The position numbers and the translations under genes were made by a program. Shown piece by piece: positions 38,896-49,513 of a DNA stretch of 64,000 nt. The DNA is from Terriglobia bacterium. GTDB lineage: Bacteria > Acidobacteriota > Terriglobia > Bryobacterales > Bryobacteraceae. The stretch is from the NCBI GenBank assembly GCA_020073615.1, contig JAIQEX010000012.1:1-64000 (forward strand). Direction: 5' to 3'. Below the pieces are notes generated by a model. That model was given only the letters and a program-made list of their open reading frames with translations. It was not told the origin of the DNA and ran no database searches. The number at the start of each line of letters is the position of its first letter. Position 1 is the first letter of the stretch.

Positions 38896-41440
38896 TGGCG
38901 AAGGTCGATGGCGCCGTGGGCTGCATTCCCTCCACCAGCCGCTCCAATACCCGTGCGGCTGCCAGCGCGGCGGCGATGCCAGCGCCCACACCGAACAGGA
39001 TCATGCCCAGGCTTTGCCGCAGCACCAGCCACATGACACTGCCCGAGCTGGCCCCCAGCGCCATGCGGACGCCGATTTCCGGCACGCGGCGGCCGGTCAG
39101 GTAGGCCAGCACACCGTAGATGCCGATGGAGGCCAGCAGCAGGGCGAGGGCGGCGAAGATGCCGAACAGGAGCAGCAGGAAGCGCTGGCGGGCGAGGGTG
39201 GCGCGGGCGAGTTGCTCCATGGTGCGCACCTGGTAGAGTACCTGGTCGCCGGTATCGCCGCGCAGCGCGTGGCGCAATGGCTCGACCAGCGAGAGCGGCC
39301 GGACGCTGGTGCGCACAGCCACCGAGGTGAGCTCGGACCAGCGGCGCAGCCATCCGTCGGGCACCTGCGCGAAGGGATAGTAGAACTGATCGCGCACCTG
39401 CGCCTGGTCGTCCCCGGCCAGTCCCCAATGGCGAACGTGGCCCACCACGCCGACGACCTCGAGGGGGCCGTCGCCGATATCGGGGATCCAGAGGCGCTGG
39501 CCCACCGCGTCGCGTCCGCCGAATGCGTGCTGCGCAAAAACATCGTCGATAACGATCACGGGCGCGCTATCGAGGCGATCGCGGTCGTCGAAGAAGCGGC
39601 CGCGGCGTAAACGGATGCCCATGGTTTTCAGGTAATCCGGCGACACGCTGGTGGCCAGCGCCATGGGGCGCTTGTTTTCCGGCGGCAAAGCCGGCGTGGC
39701 CCACCAGGTGACCTGGTTGTTGCCCTCGCGCATGGGCACGGTATCGACGGTGGCGATGGATTGTACGCCCGGCACGCGGCGCGCGCGATCGAGAGCGTCC
39801 TGCCACGCGGCGCGGATGCGCGCCGGATGAGGAAGCGTGGCGGGGGATAGCGCCATGCGGGCGATCAGCAGGTTGTGGGTATTGACGCCGGGATCGAGAA
39901 ACGCGGCGTGCAGCAGCGCGCGGCCGAGCATTCCCGCGGAGACCAGGAGCACGACGGCGAGCGCGATCTCGGCAGCCACGAAACTGCCGTGGAGGCGTTG
40001 CGCGCTCCCCGAAACGGTGCGCGCTCCCGAGCGCAGGACGCGTTCGAGCGCGCGCACGGGAACGCGCAGAGCCGGCGCGAGGCCAAAAAGAAGACCGCTG
40101 GCCAGGGAAACGGCGAGGGCAAACAGCAAGACACGCCAATCGAGGCGGACCTCTTCGGCGCGCGGCAGAGCGCCCGGCCAGAACACCAGGAACGGGCGCA
40201 GGCCGAGGGTTGCCAGCAGGACGCCGAGCGCGCCTCCGGAAAGGGCCAGCACCGCGCTTTCGGTGAGACACTGCCGCACCAGGCGGCCGCGGCCGGCGCC
40301 GAGGGCCACGCGCATGGCCAGTTCGCGCTCACGGGAAACGGCGTGCGCTAGCAGCAGGCTGGCCACATTGGCACAGGCGATCAGCAGCACGAGGCTGACG
40401 GCGCCCAGGAGCAGCCAGAGCGTGGATCGCACCTCGGTGACATCGGGCCGGAGTGGCTCGACGCGAAACGTGCGGCCGCCGTTGGTATCCGGGTAGCGCT
40501 CGGCGAGACCGCGGCCGGTGAGGGTCAGCTCGTGCTGCGCCTGGAGTAGCGTCATGCCCGGCCGGAGACGCGCCACGGTGCCTACCGGATGCGCGTGGCG
40601 ATTGTGCAGGTAGGGGGCCGCGTCCTGCCCGAGCGGCGTATAGGCGTCCGGCTCCTCATCCAGCCGAAAACCCGCGGGTGAGATGCCGACCACCGTGTAG
40701 CGCTTGCCATCCAGGACCAGGGAAGTGCCCAGTACCGCGGGATTGCCGGCGAAATGGCGTTGCCAGAAGGTGTAGCCCAACATGGCGACCGGCGCGCCGC
40801 CGGCGCGGTCTTCCTCGGGCAGGAAAGCGCGGCCCTGCGCGATTTCCACGCCCAGAACGGAGAACAGGTTGGCGGAAATCTCCCATAGATCGACGTACTC
40901 GGGTTCCCCCGGCTCGCTCACGGTTCCGCCGTTGAAGAGCCGTCCCGCCATGACCAGAGAACGGCTTTCGCGTTGCATATCGCGGAAGTCGTAGTTGGCG
41001 AGATTCTGTTCGCCGAACACGGCGCCGTTCCAGGTTTCGCTATGCCCGTGCAGCCGCACCAGGCGGCCGGGATCGGGAAAGGGCAGCGGCTTGAGCAGCA
41101 CGCCGTTGGTCACGGTGAACATGACGGTGGTGGCGCCGATGCCCAGCGCCATGGTCACCAGCGCCACGGCGGCGAAGCCGGGCTTCTGGCGAAGCGTGCG
41201 CAGGGCATAGCGGAAGTCCTGCCACAGGTCCTCCAGCCAGCGCGTGCCGCGGGCATCGCGGCAGCTCTCCTTCACCTGCTCCGGACCGCCCAGGGCCAGC
41301 CGGGCCTGGCGCCGCGCCTCCGCTGGCATGTGGCCCTGCGCGATCAGATCGCTGGCGTATTGGTCGAGATGGAAGCGCAGCTCCTTGTCGAGCTCGTGTT
41401 CCATTTGCCCGCGGCGCCGCAGGCGCTGCCACCAGGTCAT
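38795..41440 (-). CDS. MacB/FtsX-type permease, ADOP-like (second copy)
   Basis: [53 protein letters not shown]...[19 protein letters not shown]. Confidence 0.93.
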   Translation of the reverse strand: MTWWQRLRRRGQMEHELDKELRFHLDQYASDLIAQGHMPAEARRQARLALGGPEQVKESCRDARGTRWLEDLWQDFRYALRTLRQKPGFAAVALVTMALGIGATTVMFTVTNGVLLKPLPFPDPGRLVRLHGHSETWNGAVFGEQNLANYDFRDMQRESRSLVMAGRLFNGGTVSEPGEPEYVDLWEISANLFSVLGVEIAQGRAFLPEEDRAGGAPVAMLGYTFWQRHFAGNPAVLGTSLVLDGKRYTVVGISPAGFRLDEEPDAYTPLGQDAAPYLHNRHAHPVGTVARLRPGMTLLQAQHELTLTGRGLAERYPDTNGGRTFRVEPLRPDVTEVRSTLWLLLGAVSLVLLIACANVASLLLAHAVSRERELAMRVALGAGRGRLVRQCLTESAVLALSGGALGVLLATLGLRPFLVFWPGALPRAEEVRLDWRVLLFALAVSLASGLLFGLAPALRVPVRALERVLRSGARTVSGSAQRLHGSFVAAEIALAVVLLVSAGMLGRALLHAAFLDPGVNTHNLLIARMALSPATLPHPARIRAAWQDALDRARRVPGVQSIATVDTVPMREGNNQVTWWATPALPPENKRPMALATSVSPDYLKTMGIRLRRGRFFDDRDRLDSAPVIVIDDVFAQHAFGGRDAVGQRLWIPDIGDGPLEVVGVVGHVRHWGLAGDDQAQVRDQFYYPFAQVPDGWLRRWSELTSVAVRTSVRPLSLVEPLRHALRGDTGDQVLYQVRTMEQLARATLARQRFLLLLFGIFAALALLLASIGIYGVLAYLTGRRVPEIGVRMALGASSGSVMWLVLRQSLGMILFGVGAGIAAALAAARVLERLVEGMQPTAPSTFAITISVLVAAALFASFLPARRASRVDPVRALRQE

Positions 41441-41781
41441 TCCGCACCCCCTTCGGACATTCTGAGGATGAGGCCCACGGCTTCCGCCAGGCGCTGCCAG
41501 CCGGCGGCTTCCGTTTCGAGCTGCGCCCGCCCCTTGCGCGTCAGGTGATAGAACTTGGCCTCGCGCCCGGTCTCGGTCTCTCTCCAGTCCGCAGCCAGCA
41601 GGCCGCGGTTCTCGAGCCGGTGCAGGGCTGGGTAGAGAGATCCTTGGGGAACCTGCACCACATCGCGCGAGACCTGCTGCAGCCGCTGCGCGATGGCGTA
41701 GCCATGCACCGGGCCGAGCGCGGCGACCTTGAGAATCAACAAATCCAGGGTGCCTTGCGGGAGGTCGGACTTCTCGGGCAT
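41437..41781 (-). CDS. PadR-family transcriptional regulator
   Basis: LPQGTLDLLILKVAALGPVHGYAIAQRLQ...VPQGSLYPALHRLENRGLL; overlaps start of ADOP permease gene. Confidence 0.93.
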   Translation of the reverse strand: MPEKSDLPQGTLDLLILKVAALGPVHGYAIAQRLQQVSRDVVQVPQGSLYPALHRLENRGLLAADWRETETGREAKFYHLTRKGRAQLETEAAGWQRLAEAVGLILRMSEGGAE

Positions 41782-41918
41782 CGTTATACCTCGATCTTCT
41801 ACAGGTCTAACACAGGATGTGTAGAAGCGCAAGGTATGCGGTGGCGCGTCTTCGTATTTCCCCTCACACTCGCCCGGCGGTAGGCTGTAGAAGGGCCGTG
41901 GCTCCGCCAGTGAAGCGC

Positions 41919-43340
41919 ATGGAATCCTCTTCGGACGGCAATCGCAACGCGGATCGGCTGCAATGGAGCAGCCGCTTTACCCTGGTGGCCGGCTTCGGCG
42001 GCCTGCTGGCGATCGTGGCGCTGGCCGGGGTGGACGCGCTGCGGGTGCTGCAACAGATCCGGCGCGACGACGACCAGATTCGCCGCCAGTTCCTGGCGCG
42101 GAATCACGTGCTCAACGACATTCGGTCGCAACTCTACCTTTCGGGAACGTACGTGCGGGACTACCTGCTGGAGCCCGACGCGGCGCGGGCCACGACGTAT
42201 CGGGCCAACTTGCAGGAGGTGCGCGGCGAAATGGAGTCGGCTCTGGCGTCGTATGCCCGGCAGGTGGAACCGGAAGCGGCCCGGCACTATGGAGCTTTGA
42301 AGGCGGAGTTGTCGCAATACTGGCAAACTCTCGACCCGATCCTGAACTGGGATGCGGCCGAGCGGCGCGCACGTGGGTATATCTTCCTCCGCGACGCGGT
42401 GTTTCCGCGGCGCAGGGCGATGCTGGAGATTGCGGGGCGCATTGCGGACATCAACGAACAGCAACTGAACGCCGGCAACGAGCGCGTGGTGGCGTTGTTG
42501 CACAGATTTCAGAACCGGCTGGCGGCGACTGTTTTGGCGACACTGGCGCTCGGGCTGGGCATGGCGGCGTTCAGCGCCCGCAAGATCCTGCGATTGGAAA
42601 CCCATGCGCAGGCGCGGTACCGGGAGGTCGCGGACGCGCGCCGGCAGTTGACCAACCTCTCCGGCAAGCTGGTGCAGGCGCAGGAGACGGAGCGGCGGGC
42701 GCTCTCCCGGGAGTTGCACGACGAAGTCGGCCAGGCGCTCTCCGCGGTGCTGGTGGAGCTGCGGAACCTGGCCACTGGTCTGGCGGCGCGGTCCGAAGAG
42801 CAATCGCGGAGCCAGGTGGAGCTGATCAAGGGCCTGGTGGAGAACACGGTGCGCGTGGTGCGGAACATGGCGCTGCTCCTGAGGCCCTCCATGCTGGACG
42901 ACCTGGGCCTGATTCCGGCGCTGCGCTGGCAGGCGCGGGAAGTTTCCAAGCGCACCTCCATGGATGTCAGCGTGGCCACGGATATCGATTCGGTGGACTT
43001 GCCGGACGATTACAAGACCTGCATCTACCGGGTGGTCCAGGAGGCGTTGCACAACTGTTCGCGGCATTCCGACGCGACCACGGTTCGCATCCGGGTGCAG
43101 CAGAAGCCGGGCCGGGTGGCGCTGGCCATCCAGGATGACGGGCGGGGCTTCGACGTCCGGCAGTCGAAGGGGCTCGGCCTGCTGGGGATCGAGGAGCGCG
43201 TGGCCCGCCTGGGAGGCGCCTGCGAAGTGCATTCGGCGGCGGGGAGCGGAACCATATTGTCGATCGAACTGCCGTTCCCGGGCGGGAGCGCGAGCGGTAC
43301 GGAGGAAAGTGAAGCCGATTCGCATTCTGTTAGCGGATGA
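41919..43340 (+). CDS. Membrane sensor histidine kinase (NarX/DesK-type HisKA_3)
   Basis: ETERRALSRELHDEVGQALSAVLVELRNL; DDGRGFDVRQSKGLGLLGIEERV. Confidence 0.93.
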   Translation: MESSSDGNRNADRLQWSSRFTLVAGFGGLLAIVALAGVDALRVLQQIRRDDDQIRRQFLARNHVLNDIRSQLYLSGTYVRDYLLEPDAARATTYRANLQEVRGEMESALASYARQVEPEAARHYGALKAELSQYWQTLDPILNWDAAERRARGYIFLRDAVFPRRRAMLEIAGRIADINEQQLNAGNERVVALLHRFQNRLAATVLATLALGLGMAAFSARKILRLETHAQARYREVADARRQLTNLSGKLVQAQETERRALSRELHDEVGQALSAVLVELRNLATGLAARSEEQSRSQVELIKGLVENTVRVVRNMALLLRPSMLDDLGLIPALRWQAREVSKRTSMDVSVATDIDSVDLPDDYKTCIYRVVQEALHNCSRHSDATTVRIRVQQKPGRVALAIQDDGRGFDVRQSKGLGLLGIEERVARLGGACEVHSAAGSGTILSIELPFPGGSASGTEESEADSHSVSG

Positions 43341-43959
43341 CCACAACGTCATGCGCCGGGGCCTCCGCCTGTTGCTGGAGAGCCAGTCCGGTTTTAGCGT
43401 AGTGGCGGAAGCCTCCGACGGCCGGCAGGCGGTGGACCAGGCGATGGCCACCAAGCCGGACGTGGTGGTTCTGGATATCACCATGCCGCGCCTCAGCGGC
43501 ACGGAGGCGGCACAGAGAATCACGGAAAGCCTCCCCGACACGGCGGTGGTGATTCTGAGCATGCACGCCGACGAGGGATACGTGCTGCGGGCGCTGAAGG
43601 CCGGGGCCAGGGGATACCTGGTGAAAGACTCGGCGGAGGACGATCTTATCGAGGCGATTAAAGCCGTCAGCGAAGGAAAAGCATACTTCAGCCCGGAAGT
43701 TAGTAAGATGCTGGTGGAGGATTACGTCAGGGAGATACGAACGCGGCAAGTCGAGGATAGCTATGAGTTACTAACTGCCCGCGAGCGGGAGATCCTGCAT
43801 TTGCTGGCGGAGGGGAAGTCCAACAAAGACATCGCCACGCTGCTGAATCTGAGCTTGTTCACGGTGGAAACGCACCGGCGGAACTTACAAGAGAAGCTTA
43901 ACCTGCACAGCCTGGCAGAGCTGATCCTGTATGCGGTGCGAAAAGGGCTGATCTCGTAA
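43309..43959 (+). CDS. NarL/FixJ-family response regulator
   Basis: RILLADDHNVMRRGLRLLL; LTAREREILHLLAEGKSNKDIATLLNLSLFTVETHRRNLQEKL. Confidence 0.95.
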   Translation: MKPIRILLADDHNVMRRGLRLLLESQSGFSVVAEASDGRQAVDQAMATKPDVVVLDITMPRLSGTEAAQRITESLPDTAVVILSMHADEGYVLRALKAGARGYLVKDSAEDDLIEAIKAVSEGKAYFSPEVSKMLVEDYVREIRTRQVEDSYELLTAREREILHLLAEGKSNKDIATLLNLSLFTVETHRRNLQEKLNLHSLAELILYAVRKGLIS

Positions 43960-44005
43960 ATACCAACGCTCCCTCACGGTGATGAGCGAGCGGTTGGTAG
44001 CCAGC

Positions 44006-44689
44006 CTATCGAGCCAGTTTTCGCCGGATGGCGAGGCAGGCGAAGCCAGCCACGAAGAGCATTCCGGTGGCAGGTTCAGGGGTCTGATTTCCGGCTGCTC
44101 CGAACTCCAGGTTGTCGATGATCGGCGACCAAGGCTGGCCGGCTTGAGTCAGTTGAACCATTCCGATGCCGGCAGCATCCGACCACCCGGCAAACACGAG
44201 AGCGCCATCCGCAGATAGACCGATTCCCGGTAGAGTGCCGATCAGGGTTGTGTCGTCACTTGCATAAACGGATAACGCCGCGGTGGCGCCAAAGGTGCTG
44301 AAGGCCCGCAGGTCGACCCCAAACGCGGTGACCCCCGACGTGAAGTCGATCGTTAGAGGTTGTCCCGCGGGCGCACCGGAAAGGAGTTCCTTCGAGGTTG
44401 AACCGAAATACCCGGGACCGTCCCATTGACCGCCGCCGCTGCCGAAGGTGAAGTTTACACCGCCCACTACGAGCCCCGGCCCCTGCTCGTTGCAGACGGC
44501 CGATGCGTTCAGCACAGCGCAACTCATTCCGGTGGAGGATTCGCTGCCTACGCTGAATGCCTCGAAATTCTCGGTGACTCCAGGACCGCCGAGCAACGAC
44601 ACGAGGGTCGTCCGGTCGACGATTGACCCCGCCTGGGCCACCGGAAACGATATCGCACACACGGACAGAACGAAGAACAGTTTTCTCAA
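44006..44689 (-). CDS. PEP-CTERM secreted protein
   Basis: Signal peptide and C-terminal TPEPATGMLFVAGFACLAIRRKLAR. Confidence 0.9.
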   Translation of the reverse strand: MRKLFFVLSVCAISFPVAQAGSIVDRTTLVSLLGGPGVTENFEAFSVGSESSTGMSCAVLNASAVCNEQGPGLVVGGVNFTFGSGGGQWDGPGYFGSTSKELLSGAPAGQPLTIDFTSGVTAFGVDLRAFSTFGATAALSVYASDDTTLIGTLPGIGLSADGALVFAGWSDAAGIGMVQLTQAGQPWSPIIDNLEFGAAGNQTPEPATGMLFVAGFACLAIRRKLAR

Positions 44690-44874
44690 GATGATTGCCT
44701 CCGGTTAAGAGGATTTGCGTATCGATTTACAAACCCTCAGTAGTAAGTCTGACTGATCCCGTCGCCTGGCACAAGCGATTTTCGAGAATTCAGGACCTGG
44801 ATAGTACCGTACTGTAGGGTGTCTCTAAAGTTAATAGCTCCGCTGACGAGGCGCCGCGGGTCCGCGCCGCCGCC

Positions 44875-46488
44875 TTACGCCGTCTCCGCTCCGGCTGATT
44901 TTTCCAAACCGCGCTCGGCGATCTCGTGCTGGCGGATGCGGTACTTCTGCACTTTGCCGCTGAGCGTCATGGGGAAGGCATCGACGAAACGGATGTGCTG
45001 CGGGACCTTGTAATGCGCCAGGCGGGCGCGGCAGAAGGCGCGGATCTCTTCCTCGTCCGCGGTCTCGCCGGGCTTCAGGCGGATCCAGGCGAGCACGGTT
45101 TCCCCCAGCCGCTCGTCGGGCAAGCCGACTATCTGCACGTCGGAGATTTTGGGATGGCTGTACAGGAACTCTTCGATCTCCCGCGGGTAGATGTTTTCGC
45201 CGCCGCGGATGATCATGTCGCGGGCGCGCCCGGTGATGCGGAAGTAGCCGTCGGGACGCATCACCGCCAGGTCGCCGGTGTGCAGCCAGCCTTCCGCGTC
45301 GATGGCGGCGGCGGTGGCCGCGGGCTCTTCGTCGTAGCCCTTCATCACCATGTAGCCGCGCGCCAGCAGCTCGCCCTGCTCGCCGGCGGGCAGCGTGGCG
45401 CCGGTGGACGGGGAGGCGATGCGCACCTCGGTTTCAGGCAGCGGGCCGCCCACGGTGGTGCAGCGGGTTTCCACGCTATCGTCCGTGCGCGACATGGTAA
45501 TCACCGGGGCGCTCTCGGTCTGCCCGTAGGCCACTACGATTTCCGGGCAATGCATATCGCGGACGACGCGCTTCATCACCTCGATGGGGCAGGGCGCGCC
45601 GGCCATGACTCCGGTGCGCAGCGAGCGCAGATCGAAGCGCGCGAACTCCGCGTGCTGCAACTCGGCGATGAACATGGCGGGCACGCCGTAGACCGCGGTG
45701 CACCGTTCCCGCTCGATGGCCTCGAGGGTTGCGCCCGCGTCGAAAATGGCCGAAGGCAGAACCACCGCCGCCCCGGTGACGGCCGCCGCCATGGTGCCGA
45801 TCACCGAGCCGAAGCAGTGGAACAGCGGCACCGGGAGCGCGATGCGGTCCTCTTCGCCGAGCCGCAGGTACTGGGCGATGAAGCGCCCGTTGTTGACCAG
45901 GTTGAGGTGGGTCAGGAGCACGCCCTTGGGCTGCCCGGTGGTGCCGGAGGTGTACTGGATGTTGGCCGGCGCGGCGGGATCGGGGGAGGCGGGCGGCTCG
46001 CCAGGCTCGCGCAGGAAGTTCGTCCACGCGGGAGAATCCAGGTAGATGACGTGCTCCAGGGCCAGCGGCTGGCCGGCGCGCGATTCCTCGAGAATGGCGC
46101 GATAGTTGGAGCGGCGGTCCTGCTCGCGCAGGAACAGCGTCTTGATGCGCGATTGGCGCAGCACAAACGCCAGCTCGTGCGAGCGATAGGCCGGATTCAC
46201 GTTGACCAGCACGGCCCCGGCCAGCGCGCAGCCGAACTGGAGCAGGACCCACTCCAGGCAGTTGGTGGCCCATACGCCGGCGCGGTCACCCGGAGCCAGG
46301 CCGAGCGCGCGCAGCCCGGCCGCCGCGCGCTGCGCCTCATGCGCGTATTGCGCCCAGGTGAGGCGGATGCCCGGCTCGCGCGCCACCACCGCCAGCCGGC
46401 CGGGGAAACGCGAGGCCGTATCCAGGAACGCCTCGCTGATGGATTTGCTCAGGACCGTGCCCCGCGGCCCCCGTGCGTAGCTTTCCAT
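44875..46488 (-). CDS. AMP-dependent acyl-CoA synthetase/ligase
   Basis: [61 protein letters not shown]. Confidence 0.95.
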   Translation of the reverse strand: MESYARGPRGTVLSKSISEAFLDTASRFPGRLAVVAREPGIRLTWAQYAHEAQRAAAGLRALGLAPGDRAGVWATNCLEWVLLQFGCALAGAVLVNVNPAYRSHELAFVLRQSRIKTLFLREQDRRSNYRAILEESRAGQPLALEHVIYLDSPAWTNFLREPGEPPASPDPAAPANIQYTSGTTGQPKGVLLTHLNLVNNGRFIAQYLRLGEEDRIALPVPLFHCFGSVIGTMAAAVTGAAVVLPSAIFDAGATLEAIERERCTAVYGVPAMFIAELQHAEFARFDLRSLRTGVMAGAPCPIEVMKRVVRDMHCPEIVVAYGQTESAPVITMSRTDDSVETRCTTVGGPLPETEVRIASPSTGATLPAGEQGELLARGYMVMKGYDEEPAATAAAIDAEGWLHTGDLAVMRPDGYFRITGRARDMIIRGGENIYPREIEEFLYSHPKISDVQIVGLPDERLGETVLAWIRLKPGETADEEEIRAFCRARLAHYKVPQHIRFVDAFPMTLSGKVQKYRIRQHEIAERGLEKSAGAETA

Positions 46489-46565
46489 GCCTATAAGCTA
46501 TCAGCTCGCAGCGGCCCGCTAGCAGCGCCCTACGCCATGCGGAAAAGCGTTAAGCTACTGGTCTG

Positions 46566-47741
46566 ATGACGAACACGGCCCGCCACCGCCTGCGCATCTA
46601 CGCCGCCTGTTTTCTCGCGTGGACCGTGTTCGGCCTCTTCTTTTTCAGCCAGAGCATCACGCAAAAGCTGGTTTCGCACGATCCCACGCCCTGGTGGCAT
46701 TTTCTGTTGTCGTGGCTTACCGGCGTGTACATCTGGGCGGCACTGACTCCGGCGGTTCTCTGGCTCGGGCGCCGGCTGCCCATCGAGCGACGGAACTGGC
46801 CCGCCCGCGTGGCGTTCCATCTCGCGGCCAGCGTGTTGGTCTCCCTCCTGCAACTCATCGTGGAGAGCGCGGTTCTTCCGCGGCTGGGCGTCTTCCCGGC
46901 CGTCATGAAGACATTCGGAGCCACGCTGGTGGTCTTGCTGCTCCTCGGCTTTCACAGCGGCATCACCACGTATTGGATGCTGCTGGGCATCCAGTACGGG
47001 TTCGCGTATTACCGCCGGTACCGGGAGCGCGAGCGGCAGGCCCTGCAACTGGAGTTGCATGCCTCCGAGCTGAAGACCGAGCTGGCGCGGGCGCAGTTGA
47101 GCGCTTTGAAGATGCAGCTTCAGCCGCATTTTCTGTTCAACACCCTGAATGCCATCATGGTGCTGGTGCGCCACGAGCGGGCGCGCGAGGCCGAGGAGAT
47201 GCTGTCCCGGCTGAGCGATCTGTTGCGCTGGGTGCTGGAGGATGTGGAGGCCCAGGAAGTGCCCCTCCGCCGCGAACTGGAGTACTTGCAGCTTTATCTT
47301 TCCATCGAACAGGTGCGCTTTCAGGACCGGCTGCGCGTCGAGATCGCGGCGGACCCGGCGCTGCTGGATGCCGCGGTCCCGCACATGGGGCTGCAGCCGA
47401 TTGTCGAGAACGCCATCCGCCATGGCATCGGGCGCAGCTCGGCGGCGGGCGAGATTCGCATCGGCGCCACGCGCGTGGGCCAGACGGTGGAGATCACAGT
47501 GGAGGACGACGGTCCGGGGCTGCCCCCGGCAAACTCGTCCGCGGTGCGCGGCATCGGGCTGGCGAACACGCGGGCGCGGCTCCATCAACTCTACGGCGAA
47601 GCGGCCCGCCTGGCGGTGGAGAACCGCGCGGCGGGCGGGGCGATCGCCACCATGGTGCTGCCCTATCGCCTGGCGCCCGATCTGGCGGAACCGGAAGCGA
47701 TCGAAGTACATGCCCTTGACCACCCTGATCGTGGACGATGA
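46566..47741 (+). CDS. LytS-type sensor histidine kinase
   Basis: ALKMQLQPHFLFNTLNAIMVLV; DDGPGLPPANSSAVRGIGLANTRARLHQLYG. Confidence 0.92.
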   Translation: MTNTARHRLRIYAACFLAWTVFGLFFFSQSITQKLVSHDPTPWWHFLLSWLTGVYIWAALTPAVLWLGRRLPIERRNWPARVAFHLAASVLVSLLQLIVESAVLPRLGVFPAVMKTFGATLVVLLLLGFHSGITTYWMLLGIQYGFAYYRRYRERERQALQLELHASELKTELARAQLSALKMQLQPHFLFNTLNAIMVLVRHERAREAEEMLSRLSDLLRWVLEDVEAQEVPLRRELEYLQLYLSIEQVRFQDRLRVEIAADPALLDAAVPHMGLQPIVENAIRHGIGRSSAAGEIRIGATRVGQTVEITVEDDGPGLPPANSSAVRGIGLANTRARLHQLYGEAARLAVENRAAGGAIATMVLPYRLAPDLAEPEAIEVHALDHPDRGR

Positions 47742-48477
47742 GCCGCTGGCGCGCGAGGGCCTGCGCATGCTGCTCTCCCAGGATGCGGAGGTGGCGGCGA
47801 TTCACGAAGCGCGCGACGGCCGGGAAGCGGTGGCGGCGATCCTGGACGTCCGCCCGGATCTGGTCTTCCTGGACGTGCAAATGCCGGAGATGGACGGCTT
47901 CTCGGTGGTCCGGGAAGTCGGCGCGGAGCGCATGCCCGCGGTGGTGTTTGTGACGGCGCACGACCAGTACGCCATACAGGCATTCGAAATCAACGCCATC
48001 GACTACCTGCTGAAGCCGGTCACCGAGGAGCGTTTTCGCCAGGCGCTCGGCCGTGCCAAAGTCCGCCTCGAAGTCCGCGCGGGAGACGAGGCCAGCGGGC
48101 GGATCCTCTCGCTGCTCGAAGCCATGGCGGCGCCGCGGCGGTACATGAAACGCCTGGCGGTGCGCGCGGCGGGCAAGACGGTCTTCGTCGACGTCGAGGA
48201 CGTGGATTGGATCGAGGCCGCCGAGAATTACGTCCAGCTCCACGCCGGGAAGGCCGGCCACCTGCTCCACGTGCCCATGAACACGCTCGAGAAGTCGCTC
48301 GATCCCGAGATCTTCCTGCGCATCCATCGTTCGGTCATGGTGAATGTGCGGCGCATCAAAGAGCTTCAGCCGGCGGCACACGGAGAGTACGTGGTCACGC
48401 TGGCCTCTGGCGTCCGGCTGCAATCCAGCCGCACGTACAACGAGAAGCTGAAAGCCCTGGCGGCCAATCCGTTCTGA
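47710..48477 (+). CDS. LytTR-family response regulator
   Basis: TLIVDDEPLAREGLRMLL...FLDVQMPEMDGF; LytTR domain VEDVDWIEAAENYVQLH...FLRIHRSVMVNVRRIKEL. Confidence 0.94.
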   Translation: MPLTTLIVDDEPLAREGLRMLLSQDAEVAAIHEARDGREAVAAILDVRPDLVFLDVQMPEMDGFSVVREVGAERMPAVVFVTAHDQYAIQAFEINAIDYLLKPVTEERFRQALGRAKVRLEVRAGDEASGRILSLLEAMAAPRRYMKRLAVRAAGKTVFVDVEDVDWIEAAENYVQLHAGKAGHLLHVPMNTLEKSLDPEIFLRIHRSVMVNVRRIKELQPAAHGEYVVTLASGVRLQSSRTYNEKLKALAANPF

Positions 48478-48568
48478 AGCCGCCGGTTCGCCACGCCGTT
48501 CGGCCACTTGGTCAAATGTCGCTTTCGGAAGGCGGCGTGCGGCCCCACACTGGTGCCATGGAGGACCG

Positions 48569-49513
48569 ATGATAGCGGTAAACGACAACGCAGCCGGCGA
48601 AGCATCCCCGGCTGTCTTCGAGCAGAACACCGATTGCCTGGCGCAGCTTTCGGGTGTGACCAAGCGGTTCGGCAGCATCGTGGCGCTGGACGGGCTGGAT
48701 CTGGAAGTCCGGCGCGGCGAACTTCTCGCCTTGCTGGGTCCGAACGGAGCCGGCAAGACCACCGCCATTTCGCTGCTGCTGGGATTGCAGCAGCCCGACC
48801 GCGGCCGGGCGCGGCTGTTTGGGCAATCGCCCAACCTGGTGGAGCCGCGGCGCCGCACCGGCATGATGATGCAGGAAGCGGCCCTGGCGGCGGAGTTGCG
48901 CGTCGGCGAACAGATCGACCTGGTCTCCAGCTACTACCCCGATCCGCGGCCCCTGGCGGCCGTCATGGAGATGACCCGCATCACGGCGCTCGCCAAGCGT
49001 CCGTATGGCAAGCTTTCCGCCGGGCAGAAACGCCAGGTGCAGTTCGCCCTCGCGGTGTGCGGCCGTCCGGAGCTGCTTTTTCTCGACGAGCCCACCGTGG
49101 GGCTGGACGTCCAGTCCCGGGAGATGGTGTGGGCGACACTCCGCGAGCTCGTCGGAGGAGGGGCTTCCATCGTGCTGACCACCCACTACCTGGAGGAAGC
49201 CGAGGCGCTGGCCGACCGCGTGGTGGTTCTCGCCAAGGGCCGCACGCTAGCCAGCGGCACGGTCAGCGAGATGCGGTCGCTGGTGGTGCGCAAGCGCATC
49301 GTCTGCTCGACGACGCTGAACGCCGGCGAGGTGGCGGCCTGGCCCGACGTGCTCAGCGCAACCCGCGACCATCAGGGATTGCACATTACCACCACCAATG
49401 CGGAGAACGTAGTCCGGCGCCTGCTGGCCGCCGACGAGGATTTGCAGGACCTGGAAGTCCAGCGCGCCGGGCTGGCCGAAGCTTTCACCGAACTCACGCA
49501 GGAGGTTTCGTAA
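48569..49513 (+). CDS. ABC transporter ATP-binding protein
   Basis: LLGPNGAGKTTAISLLLG; KLSAGQKRQVQFALAV; LLFLDEPTVGLD. Confidence 0.96.
   Translation: MIAVNDNAAGEASPAVFEQNTDCLAQLSGVTKRFGSIVALDGLDLEVRRGELLALLGPNGAGKTTAISLLLGLQQPDRGRARLFGQSPNLVEPRRRTGMMMQEAALAAELRVGEQIDLVSSYYPDPRPLAAVMEMTRITALAKRPYGKLSAGQKRQVQFALAVCGRPELLFLDEPTVGLDVQSREMVWATLRELVGGGASIVLTTHYLEEAEALADRVVVLAKGRTLASGTVSEMRSLVVRKRIVCSTTLNAGEVAAWPDVLSATRDHQGLHITTTNAENVVRRLLAADEDLQDLEVQRAGLAEAFTELTQEVS

Noticed and set aside
41799-43562. 587-aa minus-strand ORF
   Set aside because: Shadow of the NarX-like kinase and response regulator.
44766-44785. TGGCACAAGCGATTTTCG near the PEP-CTERM gene as a sigma54 promoter
   Set aside because: No GC at the -12 position.
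44926-46566. 546-aa + strand ORF
   Set aside because: Shadow of the acyl-CoA synthetase.
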